A stretch of DNA of 64,000 nt from Lacticaseibacillus chiayiensis (lineage in GTDB: Bacteria; Bacillota; Bacilli; Lactobacillales; Lactobacillaceae): contig NZ_MSSM01000003.1 of NCBI RefSeq assembly GCF_004123795.1, positions 1 to 64,000 of the forward strand, given 5' to 3'. Of the stretch, positions 16,673 to 25,598 are shown one piece after another. Position numbers and translations under genes: made by a program. Below the pieces are notes generated by a model, which had not been told where the DNA came from, did not search any database, and saw only the letters and a list, made by a program, of their open reading frames with translations. The stretch's first letter is position 1. Every line of letters starts with the position of its first letter.

Positions 16673-17692
16673 ATGGCCAGAATTACCAAGTTAGACCAAC
16701 TTGTCATCAATGAACTGCTGGATCATGGCGTGTTCACAACGACGCCTTTACCCGCTGCGACCCAAATCAGTCGCGCTGCCATTAGTGAACTCAAAAAGCC
16801 GTCCGTGCAGCAACGACTCAGTTACTATTTTAAAAATATGTTCGGGGCAACGCCGGAGAATTTTCAAGAGAATCTTTTCTTCATGATTGGTAAGGAAGAA
16901 CTTTCGCCAGAAGTCGTGCATGTGCTTTTGGCAACCGTGAAAACGATCATCAATGAGCCGGAATTACAGAGCAATTTGGAGGACCGCGCCATTCCTACGC
17001 AAAAAATCGTCCGTCAGGTGCACAGCGAAGTGACCGAGCTTGACGAACGCGAATTACTGCGCTGCATTGATTCACTATTTGTGAAACGTTTTGGGCTGTT
17101 CACTCCGGACAGACTTGAGGAAGGGGCAGAAAATGTTCCTGCCGAAATCGATGATTACTGGGAGATCCATCCCAACTTTAACGAATTTGCCCAAAACTTA
17201 GTCGATTTTTTGACCAATGACCAAACGCAGCCGGCTTTGAGCGAGGTTCAAAAGGTCAATCGGGTGTTGTTGACGGAACAATTCATGAGTCCCAAAACCA
17301 CGCAGCAACTTTGGCCTGTCCTCGTGGCCCATAAAGAAGCCATTGCCGAGCAGTGGACTCAAGGTGGCCGGTTCGTTTTGGAAGTCGGGGATCAGTATGC
17401 GTTATTGTTGGATCAACAGCGGCAGCCCAGCGTTGCCAAGCCTTACCTTGCTGCGTTAGTGGTTGCCCATCAACTGGGGGCAGGTGTGGCAGCCGATGAC
17501 TTGACTGGCTTAATCAAAACCGTGACTGCCGAGCTGTTCCCGGGCTTCACGATTCAGCCAAGTCAGGTAAAGGCTGCCTTACTTGAAAATGACTTAATGC
17601 GTGCTCAGGATGATTACTGGGTGCCAACGCCGATTGTGGCGCGGTTTGCGGTGACGCAGGATGAAGAAAGCAAAGAAGGAGCTAAATCTTGA
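16673..17692 (+). CDS. JetB/MksE-like subunit
   Basis: Second gene of the cassette, corresponding by position to the KITE subunit (MukE/MksE/JetB) that binds the kleisin. Helix-turn-helix-like stretches are seen near the N-terminus (NELLDHGVFTTTPLPAATQI) and C-terminus (IQPSQVKAALLENDLMRAQD). At 339 residues it is longer than the roughly 200-residue DUF4194-type JetB. I start at ATG 16673 behind GAGGAGAAC; the gap to jetA is 11 bp, and the end overlaps jetC by 4 bases. I recognise no catalytic motif. Confidence 0.55.
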   Translation: MARITKLDQLVINELLDHGVFTTTPLPAATQISRAAISELKKPSVQQRLSYYFKNMFGATPENFQENLFFMIGKEELSPEVVHVLLATVKTIINEPELQSNLEDRAIPTQKIVRQVHSEVTELDERELLRCIDSLFVKRFGLFTPDRLEEGAENVPAEIDDYWEIHPNFNEFAQNLVDFLTNDQTQPALSEVQKVNRVLLTEQFMSPKTTQQLWPVLVAHKEAIAEQWTQGGRFVLEVGDQYALLLDQQRQPSVAKPYLAALVVAHQLGAGVAADDLTGLIKTVTAELFPGFTIQPSQVKAALLENDLMRAQDDYWVPTPIVARFAVTQDEESKEGAKS

Positions 17693-20600
17693 CGCAACAA
17701 TTAGTGCCAGTCAGTTATCATTTGCGTAATTTTAATAAGTACGCCAAGTTGGACATGCAAGCGGCTGAAAATGGCAATCTGACCTTGATCGGCGAAAATG
17801 CGGTCGGCAAAACGACGCTTGCCAACTGTTTCTTTCCAATGCTGATTGATGGTGCCATTACGACGCCATCGTTTAACCCAGCTAAGAACACAGAGAAAGT
17901 TTCGCAAAGTGCAAGTGTCCGCAATAGCAGTCGGGATACACGAACTTTTGAATCGATGCTGCTTGGTTGGGGCCCGGGCGCCATGAAGGTCCGAACCGGC
18001 TATAGTTACGTTTTGATGCGCTCGGATCAGCGTCAGGTCATCTTAGGTCTTGGTGCGACGCGGGTGCAAGATGATCCGCGCAAGCCGACCTGGTGGTTTA
18101 TTGTTATCGCGCCGAACCCGGCTGATGCGTTAGAGCTTCACACAACGGATGCTGAAGGGAAAAGTCTGGACAAAAATCAGTTTAAAGCTGCGAATGCGGG
18201 ACTGGGTGACCAATTGCATGTGTTTGATCGGCCGGAAGATTACCGAGAATTTGCGGCAACGCGAATTTATGGCTTCAGTGATGGTAAAGTGTTAGGCCGC
18301 CTAGCGAATGCCTATCGCTTGTTAGCCTCGCCGACATTGACTTCCGGCAATGAAAAGTTCGCACCGATTCTTGCGGCATTAAAAGACGCCCAGGAAGGTA
18401 TCGATGATATGGTGATTCGCCGAGTCGCTGACAGTCAGCATCAGGTGAATACGTATCGCGGACTATTAAAACGAATCAGTGAAGGCCAGCGACGATTGAA
18501 GCAAATGAAGTCGCGGATCTTTTGGCATAACCTGAATCATCTTCAAGAGATTTTATTGGCGCCATATAGTCAGCGGTTTGCCCGCAATGCCGCCAATCAG
18601 GAAAAATTGACCCATACGCAGCAGGAAGTACAGGCTTATTCCGCACAATTGGCTGATTTAAAGCAAGCAGTAACGGAAATAACGGAGCAGGTTGAGCAGT
18701 TGCGCAATGAAAAAGCCGAGCAGGATCAGCTGATTAAGCGGCGGGCACAATATGAGCAACAGATTAAAACTAGCCAAGCTGAATTAGATCGTTATCGCGA
18801 GACACAGCAAAAAGTCGCAACATTACAGCAGCAGCTCGCAACCTTGGCCATCAAACATGACCGGATTAAACAACAGCTAGCCGGTCATAAGCAGACCAAT
18901 CTTTCCCCGATCAGAGTCAAATTACTCGCCCTGACCAGCACCTTGAACAACTTTTCCCAGGTGATGCAGGCTGATGACTGGCGGGATATTGAAGCGGGGC
19001 TTGGACATTACATTCATCAAGTCTCATCGGCGAAGGTTCAGTATGATGGGCTGGAAGAGACGATCAATCGTCTTAGCACAGATGTGGGTATTACCAAGCA
19101 GATGCAAGCCAAAATGGGAACTGCGATTGATACGCGAGTGCAGGGTTTTGGTAGCGGCCGGGTTCATGATGGTTTGCAGGAAGACAACCGGACCATTCAT
19201 GAAGCAGGCGCGGCGCAAATGAACACGCAATATCAGCCTTTGCGTGACCAACAGTCAACAATCCTGAAAAAGCAGCCGGATTTGGCTGTGATTTTGAAAG
19301 ATCCAACGACTCTGTCCCAGTTGAAGGATCTGCGCAAACAGCTCAAACCGCTGGTGCAGACTTTACTTCGCATACAATCTCTGTTAACCGCTAATGAAAG
19401 CGAGCAAAAAGCGCAGCAGAGCAACCTTGATACTTGGTTAGACTTCTTTGATCCCGACTTTGACGAGGACGAGTTGGCGCAAACCATCGCGCGGCTGAAG
19501 GCCGAAAAAGCGGCATTGAAAATTGATTCGGAATTACCGAAACGTTTGGCCGCGGCAGCTACCAAGCAAAGAAAGTTAACCCAACAGTTGCAAAGCGTGG
19601 AAACCGAAATCGCCACCAGACAAGGGGTCATCAATACTTTGACTGGTACGATTAAAGCAGACACGGCGCAATTAGCCAAAGAGGCGGCAGATGCTGCAGG
19701 AAAGCTTAAAACGTTGAGGCCGTATTTTCCAGAGGACGTTCACCTTACCGATATTGATGGGTTGTTGGCCTTTTCCACGAGCAATCGCGCTAAAATTCGC
19801 AGCAGCAATTATGCCGATATCAGTGATCAAATTGGTCGCCTGATTCATCGCCATGACGGTCACGGAGAGGATCAAAATGCACTCGATGTGTTGTTTGCCG
19901 ATCGCGGCTTTCCTGCTGAAGCCAGTGCAATGCGCCAACAACGTTCGGTCGCAGACAATGGCTTGACCGTGGTGGCGTTTGACGTTAACAAAGCATTGAA
20001 ACTTTTAGATGATGATCATGCCGCGGTGGAGAAAGCTTTAGCTGAAGAACAAAGCGGCAATGACATGGCTTATACGACCTTTGTCCAGGCGGCAACGGCA
20101 GCGATCAGTGCGCAGTACAACGTCATCACGACTTACAACCAGATTCTTGCGGCTGGGGCCGGTAATCAACACATCAAACTGAGAGTCCGCTTGACGCCAA
20201 TCAAAGGGATCGCCCCTGAAGCCATCGAAGAAGCCTGTGATCCGCAGCGCCAACAGCGGCCACATCTTGAAGCGTTGGTGAAACAGCGTCTCGATCAACT
20301 TGCCAACAACACCGAAGTCTCAAACGACGATGACGCGTTCTTTGCTGCTGCGCGGGAGTTGCTCGATACGCGCGAATGGTCCGATTTTGAGGTACTGATT
20401 CGGCGTCGTCAAAGTGGCGAAAACGATTTTGAAGTCGTGGATGATAAATTTGTTCAGTCTGGCGGTTCGGGCGCGGAAAAGGCGCAGGCGATGGTGTTAC
20501 CACTCTTGCTGGTGCCGAAAATGGTTTTGCAACGGTCGAATCGTGCCGATGCACCGCATTTGGTCATGTTTGACGAGTTTGCCGATAAACTCGATCCGGA

Positions 20601-20811
20601 AACGGCTAAATCTTTTGCCAAGACGATTGTTAATTTTGGCTTCAGCTTTATTGCTACGATGCCAAGCGGGGCGCAAAACAAGCTTTTGGCAGACGGCGTC
20701 GACAACATTGTGTGGGACGTCATGGCCTCACCGCAGCAAGGCGACGGCCGCTTTCATTTAAATCGCGTTCAGCAGAACTTTATTTGGAAAAAGGATGCCG
20801 ATAATGATTGA
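17689..20811 (+). CDS. JetC/MksB-like SMC ATPase
   Basis: SMC-type motor, 1,040 residues. Walker A GENAVGKTT lies at 35-43. Long coiled-coil stretches run from about 280 to 450 and 560 to 680 with a hinge-like segment between. The C-terminal head has the signature-like GGSGAEKAQAM near 925 and Walker B HLVMFDEFADKLDP near 957, then TMPSGAQNK. In MukB/JetC proteins this head loads on DNA and extrudes loops; in Wadjet it brings plasmids to the JetD nuclease. Start TTG 17689 follows AAGGAG and overlaps jetB by 4 bases. Confidence 0.8.
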   Translation: MTQQLVPVSYHLRNFNKYAKLDMQAAENGNLTLIGENAVGKTTLANCFFPMLIDGAITTPSFNPAKNTEKVSQSASVRNSSRDTRTFESMLLGWGPGAMKVRTGYSYVLMRSDQRQVILGLGATRVQDDPRKPTWWFIVIAPNPADALELHTTDAEGKSLDKNQFKAANAGLGDQLHVFDRPEDYREFAATRIYGFSDGKVLGRLANAYRLLASPTLTSGNEKFAPILAALKDAQEGIDDMVIRRVADSQHQVNTYRGLLKRISEGQRRLKQMKSRIFWHNLNHLQEILLAPYSQRFARNAANQEKLTHTQQEVQAYSAQLADLKQAVTEITEQVEQLRNEKAEQDQLIKRRAQYEQQIKTSQAELDRYRETQQKVATLQQQLATLAIKHDRIKQQLAGHKQTNLSPIRVKLLALTSTLNNFSQVMQADDWRDIEAGLGHYIHQVSSAKVQYDGLEETINRLSTDVGITKQMQAKMGTAIDTRVQGFGSGRVHDGLQEDNRTIHEAGAAQMNTQYQPLRDQQSTILKKQPDLAVILKDPTTLSQLKDLRKQLKPLVQTLLRIQSLLTANESEQKAQQSNLDTWLDFFDPDFDEDELAQTIARLKAEKAALKIDSELPKRLAAAATKQRKLTQQLQSVETEIATRQGVINTLTGTIKADTAQLAKEAADAAGKLKTLRPYFPEDVHLTDIDGLLAFSTSNRAKIRSSNYADISDQIGRLIHRHDGHGEDQNALDVLFADRGFPAEASAMRQQRSVADNGLTVVAFDVNKALKLLDDDHAAVEKALAEEQSGNDMAYTTFVQAATAAISAQYNVITTYNQILAAGAGNQHIKLRVRLTPIKGIAPEAIEEACDPQRQQRPHLEALVKQRLDQLANNTEVSNDDDAFFAAARELLDTREWSDFEVLIRRRQSGENDFEVVDDKFVQSGGSGAEKAQAMVLPLLLVPKMVLQRSNRADAPHLVMFDEFADKLDPETAKSFAKTIVNFGFSFIATMPSGAQNKLLADGVDNIVWDVMASPQQGDGRFHLNRVQQNFIWKKDADND

Positions 20812-20847
20812 GTCATGGATTAGTTAGGTGAGAGGGGGATAGCAAGG

Positions 20848-21660
20848 ATGAGTCGTTACAGCGATGCTTTTGAGAGTCAGACAGGCCAAGTGGCACCAGA
20901 AAAAGCTGCACAACTAGATCGATTGTTTGATCAAATTGCGCGCGGGAAAGCCTTGCCGCCTCGCGGACAACAGGCAGTCGCGCTGGGATTAACCGCTCAT
21001 ACGTTGAACGATCCGCACGAAGATCCGCCGCTTTTTGCTTATTATCGCTGGGTCATGACCCATTGCTTTCAGTCTGGCCAAGTCAATGAACTGACGGCAC
21101 GCCTCATCGGAATGGCGTTTACCTCGGCCAATATTTTTGCGACCGACCTGCCTCAGCCGCTGACATTGAATCCCTGGCAGCTCAAACCTATGCTCGACTT
21201 TCCGTTGAAAAACACGCAGGCGGTAGTGATTGAAAACAATGGCGTCTTCGCGTTGCTGCATCAAGAGCATCCGGATTGGCCATTAATTTTGCAATCCGGC
21301 AATGACTTCAATGATGTTTATGTTCAGCTTATCCAGCATCTGGAAGAACGCGGCATGTGTTATGCGTATTTAGGCGATCTCGACAGCAAAGGCGTTCAAA
21401 TGGCCGATCAATTCGCGCGATTGTTAAAACAGACCGCTGCAAAAGACGTGGCGGCTTTGCAGACACCTAAAGATGTTCGCATCTGGCTGGCCGATATGGG
21501 GAAAAAAGATCCACATCGTACTAGGAAACTAAAGGTCGTGACGCCTGTCTATCAGGCCGAGATGACAACGATCACGCTTTTTGGAAAGTTTGTTGAGCAG
21601 GAACAGCTGATGGGGATTTATGAAATGCGGATTGGGGAGTGGCTGAAGACTAAGAATTAA
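20848..21660 (+). CDS. JetD-like Toprim nuclease
   Basis: Fourth gene of the cassette. A Toprim core is recognisable: Glu129 in AVVIENNGVFALL, then LILQSGNDFNDV, then Asp177/Asp179 in AYLGDLDSKGVQM, the Glu and DxD residues that bind metal in JetD and topoisomerase VI A-type enzymes. At 270 residues it is shorter than type I JetD (near 390), so the N-terminal arm is reduced. Start ATG 20848 follows GAGGGGGAT, 36 bp after jetC. Predicted role: cutting small circular DNA trapped by the SMC complex (inference from family). Confidence 0.7.
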   Translation: MSRYSDAFESQTGQVAPEKAAQLDRLFDQIARGKALPPRGQQAVALGLTAHTLNDPHEDPPLFAYYRWVMTHCFQSGQVNELTARLIGMAFTSANIFATDLPQPLTLNPWQLKPMLDFPLKNTQAVVIENNGVFALLHQEHPDWPLILQSGNDFNDVYVQLIQHLEERGMCYAYLGDLDSKGVQMADQFARLLKQTAAKDVAALQTPKDVRIWLADMGKKDPHRTRKLKVVTPVYQAEMTTITLFGKFVEQEQLMGIYEMRIGEWLKTKN

Positions 21661-21693
21661 ACTTTTCTCCCAGAGTCAATAATCATTGCAAGT

Positions 21694-21759
21694 AATCGGT
21701 TCAGGTAATATAGGAGGTGACACAGTGTCACTTTATATATTGGCTGAACCGATTTTTTT
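21694..21759 (+). terminator. nested inverted repeats with T-run after the SMC/Toprim cassette
   Basis: Outer arms AATCGGTTCA (21694-21703) and TGAACCGATT (21745-21754) are perfect over 10 bp and the right arm runs into seven Ts. Inside, GTGACAC-A-GTGTCAC (21717-21731) is a second perfect hairpin covering an AGGAGG and a GTG codon. It could be a terminator or a translational control element. Confidence 0.55.
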
Positions 21760-21853
21760 GCTTTCAGGGTTAACAGAAATGACGCTTTTAGCAAAATCTA
21801 TTATTAACACACTAGCTGACAAACAATGGTCAGTTGAAACTGGGGAGGCGCCA

Positions 21854-22366
21854 ATGACTAGGAAAAAGCTTAAAAAGTTGGGTTCTGATGAACGTTTCAC
21901 ATTTCAGGCAAATTATGCCGGCATTGGGATGAAGCGGACGATGCGCGGGAAAATCAATACGCGCTTTTTGCCAACTATCTTGTTTGAACACGTTATGCTT
22001 GGCGATCAAGAGGTGACAGATCATCTTTGGCTTAACTATACGAAGCAGTTTGCCGAATTGGGACTTTTGACCAAAGGCGAGATTATTCAATTCAATGCGC
22101 GTGTGCATCGGTATAAAAAAGGCTATGCGGAAGCAAAGGTCACAGATTACGGTTTACAACGGCCAACCAAAGTATCCATTATCAAGAGCATGACAGAAGA
22201 CCGTGCCAAATTACCGCCGTTACCTGATGAGAAGAATGCCTTGATCGGGCTTATTATGAAAACCAATAAGGACACTTACCTCAAAAGCGGTCGCGGATTT
22301 GACCAGTGGTATGTCGATCAATATGAAGCGTGGTTGCAGACGGAAAGCAACTTGACCAAGTACTGA
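21854..22366 (+). CDS. conserved-looking protein of unknown function
   Basis: I do not recognise a named family. From ATG 21854 the product has 170 residues and a basic N-terminus MTRKKLKKLG; GGGGAGG lies 5-6 bases upstream, so I prefer this start. The frame stays open from GTG 21725, also behind AGGAGG, which would add 43 residues across the hairpin region. Segments such as RFLPTILFEHVML, DHLWLNYTKQF and GEIIQFNARVHRYKKGYAEA alternate strand-like and helix-like, with RPTKVSII closing the domain, suggesting a small beta-barrel or OB-like fold (low-certainty inference). It trails the Wadjet-like cassette on the same strand. Confidence 0.6.
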   Translation: MTRKKLKKLGSDERFTFQANYAGIGMKRTMRGKINTRFLPTILFEHVMLGDQEVTDHLWLNYTKQFAELGLLTKGEIIQFNARVHRYKKGYAEAKVTDYGLQRPTKVSIIKSMTEDRAKLPPLPDEKNALIGLIMKTNKDTYLKSGRGFDQWYVDQYEAWLQTESNLTKY

Positions 22367-22484
22367 TCTTTTGCCGAAAATCAGTCAAAGTACGAATCCT
22401 TAAAAGAAAAGCAGCCGCAATTTTGGTAATATGGTATTTATTGAGTCAGCAACAAGCCAAGTAGAAATTGTGAGGAACGTTAAA

Positions 22485-24665
22485 TTGATTGAAGAACAAA
22501 CTGTCCAGTTAATGCAACAGGGTTTAACCGACATCACCCATCATCAGATCAGCGCCGTTTTGAATCTGATGCAAGAAGGCAATACGGTGCCGTTTATTGC
22601 CCGTTATCGAAAGGAAATGACCGGCAGCCTCGACGAAGTGCAAATTCAGGCGATTGAGGAAGCGTACAAGCATGTGACGGCCTTGCAGGATCGCAAAGAG
22701 GCGGTGATCAAAAGCATTGCCGAGCAGGGAATACTGACGCCTGAACTGGAGCGGCAGATTCATGCCAGCACGAAGCTTCAAGATGTCGAGGACATTTACT
22801 TACCTTACAAGCAGAAGCGGCAAACCAAAGCAACCATTGCCAAGGAGCGCGGACTTGAACCGTTTGCGCGCTGGCTGCTGTCGTTTCCCAGTGGCAGTTT
22901 GAATGACGAAGCGCAGAAATACGTAGACGCGGACAAAGAGCTTGCATCAGTGCAGGATGTTTTGGACGGAGCACATGAAATTCTGGCAGAAACGTTCAGC
23001 GAGATCGCCGCCGTTCGTAACTGGGTGCGCAATTTTACGATGCGCACCGGAACCATTCGCACTACAGTTAAAACCAAGGGTAAGGACTTGGATGAAAAGG
23101 GTGTTTACCAGCAGTTTTATGATTTTGAAGAAACCATCAAAAAAATGACCCCAACCCGAACGCTGGCCATTAACCGCGGCGAAAAAGAAAAGATTCTGAC
23201 GGTCAAGGTACAGGTCGATCCGGCTTCGGTTATGCAATATTTTCACTTTAAAATCATCGACAATCGTCCTGACAGCGAAGCAACGGCATTCATTGAAGAC
23301 GCCTATCAGGATGCTTATAAGCGGTTTGTCGGCCCGGCTATTGAGCGGGAAGTGCGCGGCACGTTAACGGTTGATGCTGAAGAAAAGTCGATTAAAGTCT
23401 TCGGCCAGAACCTGTACAACTTGCTGATGCAGGCGCCGATCAAGGGCAAGGTTGTCCTCGGCTTTGATCCTGCCTACCGCACCGGTTGTAAGTTGGCGGT
23501 GGTAGATGAGAACGGTAAATTTCTTGATAAAGCAGTCATTTATCCGCACAAACCGGCGCCGGAAAAGAAACGCGAGGCGGCCGCACCTGAGCTGATTGCT
23601 TTACTCGAAAAGTACCAGGTAACCATGATCGCCATTGGTAATGGAACGGCGAGCCGCGAATCAGAACAGTTTGTTTCAGAAACGCTCAAGCAGATTAAAC
23701 GCGATATTTACTATGTGATCGTGAATGAAGCCGGTGCGTCGGTTTATTCTGCCAGTCAGGAAGCGCGTGATGAATTTCCTGATTTGCAGGTTGAACAGCG
23801 TAGCGCGATCAGTATTGCACGCCGGCTTCAGGATCCGCTTGCCGAACTGGTGAAAATTGATCCGGAGTCAATCGGTGTTGGCCAGTATCAACATGATTTA
23901 CCGAGTAAAGAGCTGGCCAATGAAGTAGATGCGGTCGTTGAACGCGCAGTTAACCGAGTTGGTGTGAACCTGAATACCGCAAGTTACCAGCTGTTGACGC
24001 GTATTTCCGGTTTATCAAAAACAATCGCGCTCAATATTGTGCACTATCGGGATGAAAACGGTCGTTATAATAGTCGCACTGAGCTGAAGAATGTGCCGCG
24101 CCTAGGGCCAAAATCCTTTGAACAGTCAGTCGGTTTCCTGCGTATCATCGGCGGCAAGCAGCCACTGGACAACACCGACATTCACCCGGAAAGTTACCCG
24201 GTCGCCAAAAAGATCTTGGCAGCGGCAGGTCTATCTGAAGCAGACCTTGGCGATCAACAAGCGGTCGCCAAAGTCAGCAACGTTGACCTAGCACCATTCG
24301 TTAATGAAGGCGTTGGTGCCGAAACGCTCGAAGATATTGTCGCCAGCTTGCAAAATCCGGGTCGAGATTTGCGCGACAACATGGCGGTACCGCTTTTGCG
24401 CAAGGATGTTTTAACCATGGCGGATCTGAAGCCGGGGATGAAGCTGGAGGGAACCGTGCGTAATGTTGTTGATTTTGGCGCCTTTGTCGACATTGGCGTG
24501 AAACACGACGGCTTAGTCCATGTCTCCAAAATGGCCCACAGGTTCGTTCGCGATCCGAAAACTGTTGTGGCGATTGGTGATATTGTTGAGGTCTGGATTG
24601 AATCGGTGGATCTGGCTCGGGAACGGATCCAGTTGACGATGGTTGGACCTGAAAGTAGTAAGTAA
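22485..24665 (+). CDS. tex: Tex, S1-domain RNA-binding transcription accessory protein
   Basis: Conserved nucleic-acid binding factor. The order is a Tex N-terminal domain (DITHHQISAVLNLMQEGNTV, FIARYRKEMTGSLDE), a YqgF-like RNase H domain (VLGFDPAYRTGCKLAVVDE), a helix-hairpin-helix pair (ISGLSKTIALNIVHYRDENG) and a C-terminal S1 domain (GMKLEGTVRNVVDFGAFVDI). About 726 residues. I favour TTG 22485 because GAGGA lies 8 bases ahead; an ATG at 22431 in the same frame adds 18 residues and cannot be excluded. Confidence 0.93.
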   Translation: MIEEQTVQLMQQGLTDITHHQISAVLNLMQEGNTVPFIARYRKEMTGSLDEVQIQAIEEAYKHVTALQDRKEAVIKSIAEQGILTPELERQIHASTKLQDVEDIYLPYKQKRQTKATIAKERGLEPFARWLLSFPSGSLNDEAQKYVDADKELASVQDVLDGAHEILAETFSEIAAVRNWVRNFTMRTGTIRTTVKTKGKDLDEKGVYQQFYDFEETIKKMTPTRTLAINRGEKEKILTVKVQVDPASVMQYFHFKIIDNRPDSEATAFIEDAYQDAYKRFVGPAIEREVRGTLTVDAEEKSIKVFGQNLYNLLMQAPIKGKVVLGFDPAYRTGCKLAVVDENGKFLDKAVIYPHKPAPEKKREAAAPELIALLEKYQVTMIAIGNGTASRESEQFVSETLKQIKRDIYYVIVNEAGASVYSASQEARDEFPDLQVEQRSAISIARRLQDPLAELVKIDPESIGVGQYQHDLPSKELANEVDAVVERAVNRVGVNLNTASYQLLTRISGLSKTIALNIVHYRDENGRYNSRTELKNVPRLGPKSFEQSVGFLRIIGGKQPLDNTDIHPESYPVAKKILAAAGLSEADLGDQQAVAKVSNVDLAPFVNEGVGAETLEDIVASLQNPGRDLRDNMAVPLLRKDVLTMADLKPGMKLEGTVRNVVDFGAFVDIGVKHDGLVHVSKMAHRFVRDPKTVVAIGDIVEVWIESVDLARERIQLTMVGPESSK

Positions 24666-24710
24666 GCATTAGCCAAACTTAATTTCTTTAAAATGACCAA
24701 GTTGATTTAA

Positions 24711-24752
24711 CCGGATTGTCGTCCTTCAGCAAGGGACGATGATCCGGTTTTT
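24711..24752 (+). terminator. terminator after tex
   Basis: CCGGAT..TCGTCCTT (24711-24725) pairs with AAGGGACGA..ATCCGG (24731-24747) and is followed by TTTTT. Confidence 0.85.
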
Positions 24753-24787
24753 GTGTAAATAGAAATCGCGTCTCATTAAAAACCTAG

Positions 24788-24815
24788 TTGAAAATAATTA
24801 TATAAAGATTAAAAT
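24788..24815 (+). promoter_or_regulatory. promoter ahead of the hydrolase-permease pair
   Basis: TTGAAA (24788-24793) and TAAAAT (24810-24815) with 16 bp between, in AT-rich sequence 34 bp before the start codon. Confidence 0.5.
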
Positions 24816-24848
24816 ACAAGAATATATAAAAAGCAAGGAGCTGATAAA

Positions 24849-25598
24849 ATGCGACCAATTATCGCACTTACAGGTGATTCAATGGTCGCGCCTTCGCCTG
24901 TCATTAATTTAAATTACGCAGACATGGCGCCCAATATGATCAAAAACGCCATTGTGAAAGTTGGCGGTGCGCCTTTGATTCTGCCTTATCCGGAAGATGA
25001 TGCTGTTGCCGAAACGTTAGCGCAACAGTATGTGGCCGTTTTCGACGGATTGGTATTGCCAGGCGGACCGGATGTTGACCCGACGTTTTATCATGAAGAA
25101 CCCATTCAAGCCATGGGGCGGGCGACTTATCAAAAAGATCGGTTTGAAATTGCCTTAATCAAGGCGACATTGAAAGCAAGGAAACCGATTTTTGCCATTT
25201 GTCGCGGCATTCAAATTTTAAATGTGGCATTAGGTGGAACACTTTATCAAGACTTGCCTAGCCAAAATCCTAAAGCCACGATTCGGCATTCACAGGCCGC
25301 ACCGGGACAGTGGCCAACACATCATGTCGCAATTAAACCAGGCTCGCATTTAGCGTCATTGGTGGGCACGAGTAGCTATGTGAATTCTCGTCACCATCAA
25401 GCCGTCAAAGACGTTGCATCGGAGTTGAAGGTAACCGCGCAGGCTCCTGATGGCGTGGTTGAAGCGGTGGAAAGCAAAGACTCTGATTTGATTCTCGGCG
25501 TTCAGTGGCATCCGGAGAACATGTGGCCGAGTTTTTCCGATCAGTTACCATTATTTAGAGACATTGTGAAACGCGCAGGGAGTGGGGCTCATGAATAA
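24849..25598 (+). CDS. gamma-glutamyl-GABA hydrolase-like class I glutamine amidotransferase
   Basis: Peptidase C26/PuuD-like hydrolase that cleaves gamma-glutamyl amide bonds. The nucleophile Cys is in PIFAICRGIQILN; the His-Glu pair is in ILGVQWHPENMW; the oxyanion strand is GLVLPGGPDVDP. Length 249 residues; AAGGAG precedes ATG 24849. It overlaps the following amino acid permease by 8 bp. The pair suggests uptake and hydrolysis of a gamma-glutamyl compound, but no puu pathway genes are near, so the substrate is open. Confidence 0.85.
   Translation: MRPIIALTGDSMVAPSPVINLNYADMAPNMIKNAIVKVGGAPLILPYPEDDAVAETLAQQYVAVFDGLVLPGGPDVDPTFYHEEPIQAMGRATYQKDRFEIALIKATLKARKPIFAICRGIQILNVALGGTLYQDLPSQNPKATIRHSQAAPGQWPTHHVAIKPGSHLASLVGTSSYVNSRHHQAVKDVASELKVTAQAPDGVVEAVESKDSDLILGVQWHPENMWPSFSDQLPLFRDIVKRAGSGAHE

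Noticed and set aside
19233-19679. 148-codon minus-strand frame inside the SMC ATPase gene
   Set aside because: It lies wholly within a well-supported coiled-coil coding region; composition is Ser/Cys-rich as expected of a shadow frame.
1-22366. Integrated prophage or conjugative element
   Set aside because: No integrase, terminase, portal, relaxase or attachment-site repeats were seen; the accessory genes are defence-type and the only mobile sequence is the IS3 fragment.
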